Of a stretch of DNA of 38,020 bases, positions 1 to 7,738 are shown in pieces. The stretch's first letter is position 1; the number at the start of each line of letters is the position of its first letter. The notes beneath the pieces are model-generated. The model made no database searches and had not been told where the DNA came from. It was given only the letters and a program-made list of their open reading frames with translations. The stretch is from Xanthobacteraceae bacterium (GTDB taxonomy: Bacteria; Pseudomonadota; Alphaproteobacteria; Rhizobiales; Xanthobacteraceae). The translations under genes were made by a program, and so were the position numbers. The stretch lies in contig JAFAXD010000654.1 in the NCBI GenBank assembly GCA_019241285.1, positions 1 through 38,020 on the forward strand, in the 5' to 3' direction.

Positions 1-10
1 AGTCCCGTCG

Positions 11-187
11 ATGATGCGTTATATATCGATAATCATCCTTGCAACGGCTCTCGTTGCCGGACTCGCAAGAACGTCGGTTCTGGCGGCCCCCGACGGAACG
101 ACGAAGGGCAAGACCTGCAGGATGGAGCAGCAATGCCGCTGGGAGAATTTCAAGAAGATTTGCACCTATGTGAAAGTTTGCCGATGA
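11..187 (+). CDS. Small secreted Cys-rich protein, 58 aa, unknown function
   Basis: An ATG-ATG start opens a 58-codon frame ending in TGA. Residues 1-25 form a plain signal peptide: a hydrophobic stretch, then a cleavage-like site after Ala25 (VLA before AP). The predicted mature part is only about 33 residues, is basic, and has four cysteines at 36, 42, 51 and 57, spaced 5-8-5, which would allow two disulfides after export. I do not recognise a family by name. The open frame, signal peptide and even Cys spacing are the evidence that it is a real gene. The upstream region is cut by the window edge, so no ribosome site or promoter can be judged. The next gene is on the opposite strand and ends 75 bp downstream, with nothing visible between them. 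Confidence 0.6.
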   Translation: MMRYISIIILATALVAGLARTSVLAAPDGTTKGKTCRMEQQCRWENFKKICTYVKVCR

Positions 188-262
188 CGTCGAAAGGATA
201 GAGAAGCGATCAGCGCTTCTAAGCGCGATCATGCGGCTCGGCCCTGCGCCCGATGTTCAATC

Positions 263-1225
263 CTACCGAGCGTGCGTGCGATACCAACGCTCCGCGCCCG
301 GGTGAAGCGGCACGTCCATCGGGGTGCTCTCGCTCTCGCGTCCCACCTGCGCCGCGCTGCCGCCGGTCCCCTTCTCCCACGGAATCTCCGCGTCGCGCGC
401 GGCGAGTGCGTCACAGATGTCGTAGGCGACCTGCTCGGGAAGCGAGGCACTCGCGTAGATCGGCCAGCCGCTGAAATCGATTGTGTCGATATCGCGTGCC
501 AGGCCAGGGAAGCGTGATTTCGGCAGCAACACTTTCCGCCATCCAAACCCGCTCAACGCGTCGAACTCACCCGGTTCAAGCTCGAGCGGCGCCAGGCCGG
601 CCGTCAGCGCCTGTTCAAGCCACACGACGATGCCTTCGTCGAACACCGCATCAAGCTCGCCGCGGCCGAGCGGCTCCAGCCGGCGCACGTCGGCGGGCCC
701 GCCGCAGAGGATGAGCCGCCCGCCCCAGGACTCGATGTCCTTGAGTGAAAAGCCCTGCAGAGCGAATGCCTGATCGATCAAAACATGTGTTGAATGCGTG
801 GGGTCCTCGCGAACCGAGATCCGCAGCGGATAGCGCTTCGCCTTGATGTCGGCGAGCGAACGGATTCCCGTTCGTGGATGGACCATGAACACGAAGCGGT
901 CCCAACTCGGATAGACGGCGACAATGCGCACGGGTAGCGGCGCGCGAAACAGGCCGACGCCACGATAGGCTTGCGTGAGCAGCGCCGATGGATTGACGAA
1001 GGCGAGATCGACGCCGTTCCCCTGCGCAACCTCCTCAGCCAGGATGGCGGAGCCAGTCGCCAGCCGCAGCCATGGCCGGAAGGCCGGGCCGGACCCGCTG
1101 CCAACCGTGATGACCATGTCGCGATTGCCGCCATAGGGCGTTGCCGGATTGCCCGCGATGTGCAGCCCAATCTCCCACAGCGTCTTGGCGCGAATGAAGT
1201 TGGCGCCTTTGGGTAACAGCTCCAT
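263..1225 (-). CDS. TAXI-family (TRAP/NMT1-like) solute-binding protein without signal peptide
   Basis: The protein is about 320 aa with the periplasmic-binding fold typical of TAXI/NMT1-like receptors: an early GSGSGPAFRPW segment, a central DLAFVNPSALL strand, and the hinge region around SLADIKAKRYPLRISV. The family binds small carboxylates or related solutes for TRAP-type uptake. An in-frame GTG lies at 1240, but the ATG at 1225 has a GGAG about ten bases upstream and is preferred. No hydrophobic signal peptide is visible from either start, which is odd for a solute receptor. It lies 51 bp downstream of the Bug-family gene on the same strand and is probably co-transcribed with it. No TRAP membrane subunits are present. 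The family call is from overall pattern and is moderately sure; the ligand is unknown. Confidence 0.75.
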   Translation of the reverse strand: MELLPKGANFIRAKTLWEIGLHIAGNPATPYGGNRDMVITVGSGSGPAFRPWLRLATGSAILAEEVAQGNGVDLAFVNPSALLTQAYRGVGLFRAPLPVRIVAVYPSWDRFVFMVHPRTGIRSLADIKAKRYPLRISVREDPTHSTHVLIDQAFALQGFSLKDIESWGGRLILCGGPADVRRLEPLGRGELDAVFDEGIVVWLEQALTAGLAPLELEPGEFDALSGFGWRKVLLPKSRFPGLARDIDTIDFSGWPIYASASLPEQVAYDICDALAARDAEIPWEKGTGGSAAQVGRESESTPMDVPLHPGAERWYRTHAR

Positions 1226-1276
1226 GACGGGTTGCTCCACTCTCAGGTTGCTGCGCGAGGCACATGTGCGCCAACG

Positions 1277-2260
1277 CTATTTGGGCGGCTCCGCCATTTC
1301 ACGCGCCACTTTCTGGGCGATCGGCCGCCACGTCAGTTGCTGCTGTTCAACGAAATCCCTGACCTGCGCGGGCGCCATCGGGCGCACATAAGCACCCACC
1401 GTGGCGAGTTTGTTCTTGACCTCTGCTTCGCCGAGCACCCGCGTCAGGTCGGCACTCACCTTGTTGACGATCGCCTCAGGAGTGCCAACCGGCGCGAGCA
1501 GGACGTTCCAGCCGCCTGCGGTGAAGCCCGGCAGCGTTTCCGCGACGGTGGCGAGATCTTTGAAATCAGCCAGCCGTTCGAGGGAGGTTACCGCGATGCC
1601 CTTGATGCTGCCGCTCTGGAAACCGCCGGCAAGCCCGGAGTACGCTTCGATGATGATGGCGACGCGTCCGGTCGTGACGTCCGCCATGGCCGCGGTTGGC
1701 CCGCCATTGTAGGGGATCATCTGCAACACGATGCCTGCGCGGCTTTGCAACAATTCCATGGTCAGGTGGGTGATGCGGCCGCGCCCGGTGGTCGCGTAGG
1801 ACAACGCCCCCGGCTGCTTCTTCGCAGCATCGATCAGTTCCGGCAGCGATGTGATGCCGGTCTGCGAGGCAACCGCAATGAACATCGGCTGCTCGGCGAT
1901 GAAGCCCACCGGGGTAAAGTCGCGCGGCAGCTCGACCGGTAGGTTAGGCGCCACGCCCGGCGCGCCTTTGAGCGCCAGAAACACCGACGCGTTGCCGACA
2001 AAGAACGTCGTGCCGTCCGGTTGCGCCTGCGCTGCTGCATTGACCGCAAGCGAGCCGCCGGCACCTGGATGATTCAGAGTCAGCACCTGCTGTCCCCAGA
2101 TTTGGGCAAGCCGTTCGCTGACGAGGCGATTGATGACGTCCGTGGCGCTCCCCGGCGCCGAGTCGACGATGAACTTCACCGGCTTGTCAGGATAATCCGA
2201 TTGCGCCACGACCGGGGCGCAAAACGCGAGCATGGCTGTTGCCATCAGGACGTGGCGCAT
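1277..2260 (-). CDS. Bug/TctC-family tripartite tricarboxylate transporter substrate-binding protein
   Basis: This 327-aa exported protein begins with a clear signal peptide (hydrophobic core LMATAMLAFCAPVVA, then QSDYPDKPV). The YPDKPVKFIV start of the mature chain, the PGAGGSLAVNAAAQAQPDG segment, the YNGGPTAAMADVTTGRV segment and the late APVGTPEAIVNKV segment are hallmarks of the Bug/TctC family. These proteins capture carboxylates, often aromatic acids, in the periplasm for TctA/TctB transporters. A GTG at 2263 immediately precedes the ATG at 2260; a GGAGG lies 9 nt upstream of the ATG. No TctA or TctB gene is in the window, so it is an orphan receptor, as is common where the family is expanded. 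The TAXI-like gene follows on the same strand. Given mobA and ligABC in the window, an aromatic ligand is possible but unproven. Confidence 0.9.
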   Translation of the reverse strand: MRHVLMATAMLAFCAPVVAQSDYPDKPVKFIVDSAPGSATDVINRLVSERLAQIWGQQVLTLNHPGAGGSLAVNAAAQAQPDGTTFFVGNASVFLALKGAPGVAPNLPVELPRDFTPVGFIAEQPMFIAVASQTGITSLPELIDAAKKQPGALSYATTGRGRITHLTMELLQSRAGIVLQMIPYNGGPTAAMADVTTGRVAIIIEAYSGLAGGFQSGSIKGIAVTSLERLADFKDLATVAETLPGFTAGGWNVLLAPVGTPEAIVNKVSADLTRVLGEAEVKNKLATVGAYVRPMAPAQVRDFVEQQQLTWRPIAQKVAREMAEPPK

Positions 2261-2346
2261 CACGAATGGCCTCCATGATCATTGCACAGCGCATCCACCC
2301 GGTCGCAAGTGTAGCATTTGGCCGATGGAGCGATCCAATATGTTGA

Positions 2347-2619
2347 GAGGCCATTCAATACCTGACCACCGAGCACACTTTGGCCGTGCTGGATCAATCC
2401 CATAGGTATCATTGGCGTGTATTCTTGACCCCACCCTGGGCTCAGCTTTATTTGAATGATGACGAACGGCGCCACGATTTCAACGCAGCGATTGCGCAGT
2501 ATCATCGCCTCCTGGAGGTCTACCCATCGCTTGGATATGCGGTGTATATACTGCCGAAAGTTGGAATATCGGAACGTGCAGACTACGTGCTGCGATTGTT
2601 AGGATCCGCTGCGGATTGA
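2347..2619 (+). pseudogene. C-terminal remnant of an AAA-type ATPase (AAA_28-like), truncated
   Basis: The open frame from just after a TGA at 2344 to the TGA ending at 2619 encodes the last third of an AAA_28-type predicted ATPase. I recognise EAIQYL, then RYHWRVFLTPPW, then a DDERRHDF segment, the helix around AAIAQYHRLLEVYPSLGY, and LPKVGISERADYVL at the end. Full-length members are about 180 aa and start with a P-loop (GGPGSGKST type). No P-loop is present upstream, where an in-frame stop and the Bug-gene promoter region lie. The first usable start would be TTG at 2380, giving 79 aa without nucleotide-binding residues. I read it as a decayed gene. A short translated stand-alone protein cannot be excluded. 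The neighbouring 3.2-3.5 kb region also looks like degraded coding DNA. Confidence 0.6.
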
Positions 2620-2711
2620 ACCACAACCGATCTCCGGATTTAGCCGCTTGGAACATGAGCCGAAAGCGCATGGAAAGACACTCGCCCGGCCGGCCGCTGA
2701 CGCGCGGCAAC

Positions 2712-3056
2712 ATGCGTCAGCGCGCCTTACGCGGGCTCGCAATGATCTGGTTTGCCGGGATGGTGTCGGCTTGCACTGCGTTGTCGGATAACGATGCACT
2801 TTCCATCTACGCTGCACCTGGCAAATACGATTTTCTGGATTGCCAGAGTATCACCAGTCGACTGGCGGGATCGACCGCTCGCGAGGCCCAGCTCAAAGAC
2901 CTGATCGGCCGCGCGAACGAAGCCGCCGGCGGGGCTATCGTCAGCGCGATGGTCTACCAGGACGACTACAACACCGTGCGTGCAGATATTCGGGCACTGC
3001 GCAAAGCTGCAGATGACAAGAAATGTAGCGTGCAACCTGCCCCGGGCGCCCGGTGA
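2712..3056 (+). CDS. Predicted small lipoprotein, unknown function
   Basis: Starting at ATG 2712 the product is 114 aa with a short basic N-terminus (MRQRALRG), a hydrophobic stretch and a lipobox-like VSAC, with the predicted lipidated cysteine at residue 21. The mature part has a second cysteine in FLDCQSI, an alanine/glutamate-rich helical middle (LKDLIGRANEAAGG) and a third cysteine near the end (DDKKCSV). The frame is open further upstream to 2616, but those residues are basic and would bury the signal sequence, so the internal start is preferred. I do not recognise a named family, but the size and helical pattern fit small envelope lipoproteins of Rhizobiales. The stop codon overlaps the GTG of the next small membrane protein (GTGA), suggesting coupled translation of the two. 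Confidence 0.6.
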   Translation: MRQRALRGLAMIWFAGMVSACTALSDNDALSIYAAPGKYDFLDCQSITSRLAGSTAREAQLKDLIGRANEAAGGAIVSAMVYQDDYNTVRADIRALRKAADDKKCSVQPAPGAR

Positions 3057-3196
3057 GTCGCATGGCTCGACCGGATCAAGGTTGGCAAAGTACTTTCGCA
3101 GCCGCTGTCGTGCTCGTCGTGCTCGCCCTGGTGTTCGTCGCGGGCGTGGCCGCGGTCGCGCTGTTGTCGAAAAACATGCCTGCCTTGGCTCAATAG
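3053..3196 (+). CDS. Single-pass small membrane protein, 47 aa
   Basis: A GTG at 3053 overlaps the lipoprotein stop codon (GTGA) and opens 47 codons ending in TAG. An ATG at 3062 would give 44 residues and has a GGTGAG four bases upstream, so either start is possible. The protein is a short polar N-terminus (ARPDQGWQST) followed by one long hydrophobic helix of about 25 Ala/Val/Leu residues and a short tail ending PALAQ. It looks like a one-helix inner-membrane protein, or an uncleaved signal anchor; the terminal ALAQ could also be a cleavage site. No family is recognised. Tight coupling to the lipoprotein suggests the two act together, perhaps as a small envelope pair. This is inference from position only. 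Confidence 0.45.
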   Translation: MSRMARPDQGWQSTFAAAVVLVVLALVFVAGVAAVALLSKNMPALAQ

Positions 3197-3202
3197 CCCC
3201 GC

Positions 3203-3310
3203 GGCCTCGACGTGCTCGGGCGCCAGCAATTCATTGACCCTCTGGATCAGCCGGTCGACGTCGTAAGGCTGGGAAAGCCATTGTCGGCTGCCTGACAACT
3301 GTGACGTTGC
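3203..3310 (-). pseudogene. Possible remnant of a response-regulator receiver domain within a 365-bp gene-free stretch
   Basis: Between 3197 and 3561 I see no intact gene. On the minus strand about 35 codons read VATSQLSGSRQWL, then SQPYDVDRLIQRVNELL, which resembles the last strand and helix of a receiver domain (usually K-P-Y-D followed by an amphipathic helix). The conserved lysine before the proline is glutamine here. A stop lies just upstream at about 3325 and no phosphoacceptor part is found. On the plus strand, 3367-3441 also reads as an open tail (RIVNSKLPPDNVVGGKASV) of no recognised family. Both are best seen as decayed coding DNA. No promoter or terminator is evident in this stretch. 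Confidence 0.3.
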
Positions 3311-3561
3311 AACCACGCTCCGGCCTCAATCAGCGCTTCGGGCTTACCATTTCATTGATCGGAAACGTCCGGCGCGTATTGTCAACAGCAAGTTGCCGCC
3401 GGACAATGTCGTCGGCGGCAAGGCCTCGGTCCAACCCCTGTGACCGGGGCCTTATGTTTGGTCCGGTTGGACGAGTCCGATTTTTGCGGCGCGACGTACG
3501 ATCCCGCGATGACATTTGAGGGGTTTGGGCCGAAATGACCGACGAGGCCCTTAGCGTTCGG

Positions 3562-4692
3562 CTACATTCCAATCGAGGCGAAAAAGGTAACAAACACCCC
3601 GTCGACGACGATCACCAGGAAGATCGCCTTGACCACGGATACGGTCGTCTGCATGCCGAGCGACTCGCTGCTCCCCTTGACCTGCAGGCCCTCGACGCTT
3701 GCCACAATGCCGATCACCAGGGCCATGAACGGCGCTTTGCTCATGCCGACGATGAAGTGGTTGAACGAAAGGTCGCGCAACTCTTCCATGAATGAGTCCG
3801 GGTTGATCCCGCCGTAGAACCAGCAAACCAAACCGCCGCCGTAGAGCGCCGCCATCGATCCGAGGAATGCGAGCATCGGCAGCGCAATAACCAGCGCGAC
3901 GACCCGCGGCAGAATGAGAACTTCGATTGGATCGAGTCCCATGGTTTGCAGGGCATCGACCTCTTCACGCATCTTCATGGATCCGAGCTCGGCCGTGTAG
4001 GACGACCCGGAGCGGCCCGCAATCATGATCGCCACGATCAGCACGCCGATCTCGCGCATCACCAGGACGCCAAGCATATCGACCACGTAGAGCTCGGCGC
4101 CGAAACGGCGAAACCGGAAGATACCCTGCTGGGCGATGATCGCGCCGATCAGGAACGTGATCAACACGATGATCGAAACCGCGCGCCAGCCCACGCGCTC
4201 AAGGTGATGCACCATGGAGGTCAGACGGAAGCGGCGGGGCCGGATCAGGATGCGCAAGGTCGCGAGTACGAGCGCGCCGAACATCTCGACATAGAGCAGA
4301 AGATCGCGCCGTATGAGATTGACGGCGTGGGACACCTGCGCAGCCGCGGAAACCAAGACACCGGGGGCAGGAATATCCGGCAACTTGTGGTTCGACTGAT
4401 GAACCTCGTTGATCAATCCGCGGAAATGCTCTTGCAAACCAACGACCGTGATCCTGCGGTCCGCCTCGGCGAAGCCGCGCACCAGCCGCTCCAGGAGCCA
4501 GGCTCCATAGGTATCGATATTGTCGACACCCGCCATGTCGAGGTCGACGCGCGCAACCGCTGCGCCTTGCGCCACTGCGCGGTCGACGAGACGCTCCAGG
4601 TCAGCGGCGTACTGTGCCGTCCACGAACCGACCGCCGTCAGCCGCAGGCTGTCGCCCTGGGCCAAGCCCCGTAGCAAGGATTCATCCGTCAA
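3562..4692 (-). CDS. MlaE-family ABC permease with N-terminal STAS domain
   Basis: The protein is 376 aa from the chosen start. Residues from about 10 to 105 form a STAS-like domain (LRLTAVGSWTAQYAADLERLV, then VDLDMAGVDNIDTYGAWLLE). The rest is an MlaE/YrbE permease with about five membrane helices and the family-typical GRSGSSYTAELGSMKMREEVDAL loop, and then LPRVVALVIALPML. MlaE permeases move phospholipids or other lipids between membranes with an MlaF ATPase and an MlaD MCE protein. Neither partner is in the window, so it is an orphan. The frame is open to 4869, but the extra N-terminal residues are basic, Cys-rich and unlike the family. I chose the TTG at 4692 because GAGGA sits five bases upstream and the STAS domain starts soon after; a GTG at 4704 is the alternative. 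Confidence 0.85.
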   Translation of the reverse strand: MTDESLLRGLAQGDSLRLTAVGSWTAQYAADLERLVDRAVAQGAAVARVDLDMAGVDNIDTYGAWLLERLVRGFAEADRRITVVGLQEHFRGLINEVHQSNHKLPDIPAPGVLVSAAAQVSHAVNLIRRDLLLYVEMFGALVLATLRILIRPRRFRLTSMVHHLERVGWRAVSIIVLITFLIGAIIAQQGIFRFRRFGAELYVVDMLGVLVMREIGVLIVAIMIAGRSGSSYTAELGSMKMREEVDALQTMGLDPIEVLILPRVVALVIALPMLAFLGSMAALYGGGLVCWFYGGINPDSFMEELRDLSFNHFIVGMSKAPFMALVIGIVASVEGLQVKGSSESLGMQTTVSVVKAIFLVIVVDGVFVTFFASIGM

Positions 4693-4918
4693 AGCTGTCC
4701 TCACGACCTGCCTGCGCTGATGCGTTGCGCCACAATGGCGCCATTTCCGATAGCAGTATACCCAGTCGCGCGCGATTTCCTTGAAGCGTTTGAAGAAACA
4801 GAAGAATCTGCTGCTCTCCGGGCCGGGACCTTGCCGGGATGACCCACCGCGGGTTCTACGCTTCCACATTAGACGGTAAGGTACGGGCAGGCGTAAGCAT
4901 GATGCAGCGGTTTATCGG

Positions 4919-5911
4919 ATGAATTTGACGCGACGCGCGTTCTTTACCGGGGTCTGCACGGCTGCGGTTCCCACTGCCTGGCTACCGCGCGCGCGCGCCC
5001 AGCAAGGCGCACCGCTGATCGGTTTTGTACACAGCCTCTCTTCGAGCTACATCGAGAACTTCGCGCCCTCATTTCGCAGCGGTCTGGCCGAGACCGGCTA
5101 CGTTGACGGCCGAAACATCACGCTGGCGTATCGCGCGGCGGATGGCCGATACGACCTGCTGCCAGGCCTTGTGGCCGATCTGATCAAGCAAAAAGCCGCC
5201 GTGATCGTTGCCGCCGGCGGCACCGAGCCCGCAAAGGTTGCGCAGGCGGCCACGTCGACAGTTCCGATCGTGTTTGTCAGCGCCGCCGACCCGGTCAAGG
5301 CTGGCTTGATTGCGAGCCTCAATCGACCGGGCGCCAACATCACGGGCGTGAGCCTGATCGGTTCGACGCTGGAGGCAAAGCGCCTGGAGATTTTGAATCA
5401 GCTCGTTCCCGGTAGCGCCCCGATCGGTGTTCTGATCAATTCAACATATCCGGATGCAGCGCTGCAGCGGCGCGAGTCAGAAATGGCAGCCGGTGCAATG
5501 AAGCGGGCCATCATTGTGGCGACCGCCAGCACCGACAACGAGATTGAACCGGCCATTGCGGGTCTGGTACAAGACGGAGCCGGCGCGTTGCTGGTTGCAC
5601 AGGATGTGTTCTTCAACAGCCGCCGCCGCCAATTGATCACGTTCGCTGCCAATCACAAGCTCCCGGCGATCTACAATCAGCGCGAATATGTTGAGATCGG
5701 CGGTCTCGCGAGCTATGGGACGAGTTTCAAGGACGGCTATCGTCAAGCTGGCGTGCTCGCCGGCAAGATCCTCGCGGGCACCAACCCGGCGGAGCAGCCC
5801 GTCACACAACCAACCAAATTCGAATTAGTCATTAACCTGCAGGCCGCCAAGGCGCTCGGCCTGGTCCTGCCACCCGCAATGCTCGCCCTCGCCGACGGGG
5901 TTATTGAGTGA
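4919..5911 (+). CDS. ABC_sub_bind-family periplasmic substrate-binding protein
   Basis: This is a 330-aa exported protein. It starts MNLTRRAFFTG, has a twin-arginine-like TRRAFF and a hydrophobic stretch, and a probable cleavage site at ARAQQ around residue 28. The body matches the ABC_sub_bind family: IGFVHSLSS near the start, GLAETGYVDGRNITLAYR, a VPIVFVSAADPVKAGLIASL hinge, RPGANITGVS, and the closing NLQAAKALGLVLPPAMLALAD. Proteins of this kind are the receptors of orphan ABC importers, greatly expanded in Bradyrhizobium-like genomes; substrates are mostly unknown. No permease or ATPase is adjacent. The gene is divergent from the MlaE gene and lies 41 bp upstream of the MOSC fusion gene, so the two may be co-transcribed. 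The ribosome site is weak. Confidence 0.9.
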   Translation: MNLTRRAFFTGVCTAAVPTAWLPRARAQQGAPLIGFVHSLSSSYIENFAPSFRSGLAETGYVDGRNITLAYRAADGRYDLLPGLVADLIKQKAAVIVAAGGTEPAKVAQAATSTVPIVFVSAADPVKAGLIASLNRPGANITGVSLIGSTLEAKRLEILNQLVPGSAPIGVLINSTYPDAALQRRESEMAAGAMKRAIIVATASTDNEIEPAIAGLVQDGAGALLVAQDVFFNSRRRQLITFAANHKLPAIYNQREYVEIGGLASYGTSFKDGYRQAGVLAGKILAGTNPAEQPVTQPTKFELVINLQAAKALGLVLPPAMLALADGVIE

Positions 5912-5952
5912 GGCGGCATAACTAACCGGATTTGATGGAGCGAAGCCGTTTC

Positions 5953-7716
5953 ATGCCGAGATTGCTCGCTGTCAACGTTGGTCTGCCGCAAAACATCCAA
6001 TGGCACGGCGAGACCGTGCACACCGGCATTTGGAAGCAGCCGGTTCAGGGACGTCGCGCAGTCCGGCGGCTGAATCTTGACGGCGACGGACAAGGTGACC
6101 TTGGCGGTCACGGCGGCGAGCAGCGCGCCGTGATGGTCTACCAAATCGATTCGTATCGATATTGGGAGCGCACGCTCGGCCGCAACGACTTTAGCTTTGG
6201 CCAATTCAGCGAGAACTTCACAGTCGAGGGGCTCGCGGATGACGAGGTCTGCATCGGCGACCGTTACCGCATCGGGAATGCGCTGTTCGAAGTAACGCAG
6301 CCACGCGTGACCTGCTATCGCCTTGGTATTCGCATGAATGATCCGCGGATCCCGGCTCTGCTCGTGTCGCATCACCGACCTGGGTTCTACTTCCGTGTGT
6401 TGGAGGAGGGGGAGGTCGGCGCTGGCGATGAGATTGTAAAAGTCGCCGACGGGCCCGAACGCTTCACGGTCGCAGACGTCGACGCGCTGCTTTACCTTCC
6501 CGGCCATCCTCCCGACCAACTCCAGCGCGCGCTTCGCATCCCGGCTCTCAGTCCGGGGTGGAAAAGTTCGTTCGAAGCCTTGGTGGCGCAGGACGGCGAC
6601 AATGCTGCCATGGCCGGCAACCGCGGCTTGAGCCGCATGGCTGGCCCGCCGCCGGCATGGCGCGGATTTCGGCCGTTGCGGGTCCGCGCAGTTACCAGGG
6701 AAAGCGCTGATGTCATTTCGTTGACGCTCGAGGCGAAGGACGGTTCGCTTTTGCCGCCGGCCCTGCCTGGCCAATTCCTGGTCGTGCGGTTACAGCCAGC
6801 CGCGAACATACCGGCGCTCTTGCGCAACTATTCCATATCGGGTGCTCCAGATACCGGCACGTACCGCATCAGCGTCAAGCAGGAGGTGCACGGCCAGGGG
6901 AGCACTTTTTTGCATGCTCAACTCAAGGTCGGAGATGTTCTCGACGTGAGCGCGCCACGCGGAAGCTTCACCCTGCAGCAAGGCGAAGGACCCGTCGTGC
7001 TGCTGAGTGCCGGGATCGGCGCAACCCCGGTTTTGGCGATGCTCCATGCCCTGGCGGCGAGCCGGTCTGTGCGTGAAGTCTGGTGGCTCTATGGCGCACG
7101 AACTGCGGCCGAGCATCCATTTGCCCATGAAGCGCGCGATCTTGCCGCCGCGCTTGCGCACTGCCGAAGCGTCATCGCATACAGCAAACCAGGTCCGGGC
7201 GATCGGCTCGGCGATGACTACGACGTGGCCGGCCGCCTGAGCCTCGACATGCTCCGGCAATTGGGAGTGCCACGCGAAGCAAATTTCTATCTGTGTGGCC
7301 CGCCGGAGTTTCTTCACACATTCACCGCTGCTCTCAGGAACTGGGGAGTTGCTCATGACCGATTGCATCAGGAAGTGTTTGGTCCCGAGGACCCGGTGAC
7401 ACCCGGAATCTCCAAGACTCCTTCTCGGCGGCCACACGCACCGGCGAGAGCGGCCGGTCCCGGCCCCAAGATCTCCTTCACCCGAAGCGGCCTCGATACG
7501 ATGTGGAATCCGGCATACGGCAGCCTCCTGGAATTTGCCGAGGCCTGCGACATTCCTGTGAAGTGGGCGTGCCGCACGGGTGTCTGTCACACCTGCGAGA
7601 GTGCCTTGATCGGCGGGGCGGTCGCCTACGATCCCGAACCGCTCGAGCCTCCCGCAGACGGCAATGTGTTGATCTGCTGTGCCCGGCCGCAGAGCGAGGT
7701 CGAATTGGATCTTTGA
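5953..7716 (+). CDS. MOSC domain / FAD-NAD(P) reductase / [2Fe-2S] ferredoxin fusion protein
   Basis: The product is about 587 aa with four modules. A YiiM-like MOSC domain (residues about 1-160) has HGGEQRAVMVYQ and the conserved cysteine in TQPRVTCYRLG, which in MOSC enzymes ligates molybdenum. A short 3-alpha region follows. A ferredoxin-reductase unit has the FAD motif RNYSIS, the NAD(P)-binding GIGATPVLAML and YLCGPPEF. A C-terminal plant-type ferredoxin has a C-x4-C-x2-C cluster motif (CRTGVCHTC) and a late cysteine in LICCARP. This resembles a self-sufficient electron chain from NAD(P)H via FAD and [2Fe-2S] to a Mo cofactor, so reduction of N-hydroxylated compounds is a reasonable inference. 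ATG 5953 starts the protein where YiiM homologues start; an in-frame ATG at 5935 is the alternative. Confidence 0.9.
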   Translation: MPRLLAVNVGLPQNIQWHGETVHTGIWKQPVQGRRAVRRLNLDGDGQGDLGGHGGEQRAVMVYQIDSYRYWERTLGRNDFSFGQFSENFTVEGLADDEVCIGDRYRIGNALFEVTQPRVTCYRLGIRMNDPRIPALLVSHHRPGFYFRVLEEGEVGAGDEIVKVADGPERFTVADVDALLYLPGHPPDQLQRALRIPALSPGWKSSFEALVAQDGDNAAMAGNRGLSRMAGPPPAWRGFRPLRVRAVTRESADVISLTLEAKDGSLLPPALPGQFLVVRLQPAANIPALLRNYSISGAPDTGTYRISVKQEVHGQGSTFLHAQLKVGDVLDVSAPRGSFTLQQGEGPVVLLSAGIGATPVLAMLHALAASRSVREVWWLYGARTAAEHPFAHEARDLAAALAHCRSVIAYSKPGPGDRLGDDYDVAGRLSLDMLRQLGVPREANFYLCGPPEFLHTFTAALRNWGVAHDRLHQEVFGPEDPVTPGISKTPSRRPHAPARAAGPGPKISFTRSGLDTMWNPAYGSLLEFAEACDIPVKWACRTGVCHTCESALIGGAVAYDPEPLEPPADGNVLICCARPQSEVELDL

Positions 7717-7738
7717 CCGGCGGCAGTAGCGATCACGG

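Noticed and set aside
1232-1942. 236-codon plus-strand frame
   Set aside because: Antisense to the Bug-family gene, which has a signal peptide and all family motifs.
2260-2505. 81-codon minus-strand frame upstream of the Bug gene
   Set aside because: Antisense to the AAA ATPase remnant and covering the Bug promoter region; no family resemblance.
3946-4674. 242-codon plus-strand frame
   Set aside because: Antisense to the MlaE-family gene; the composition (many His, Asp, Arg) is that of a mirrored membrane protein.
5743-6774. 343-codon minus-strand frame
   Set aside because: Antisense to the end of the ABC_sub_bind gene and the MOSC domain; no recognisable motif.
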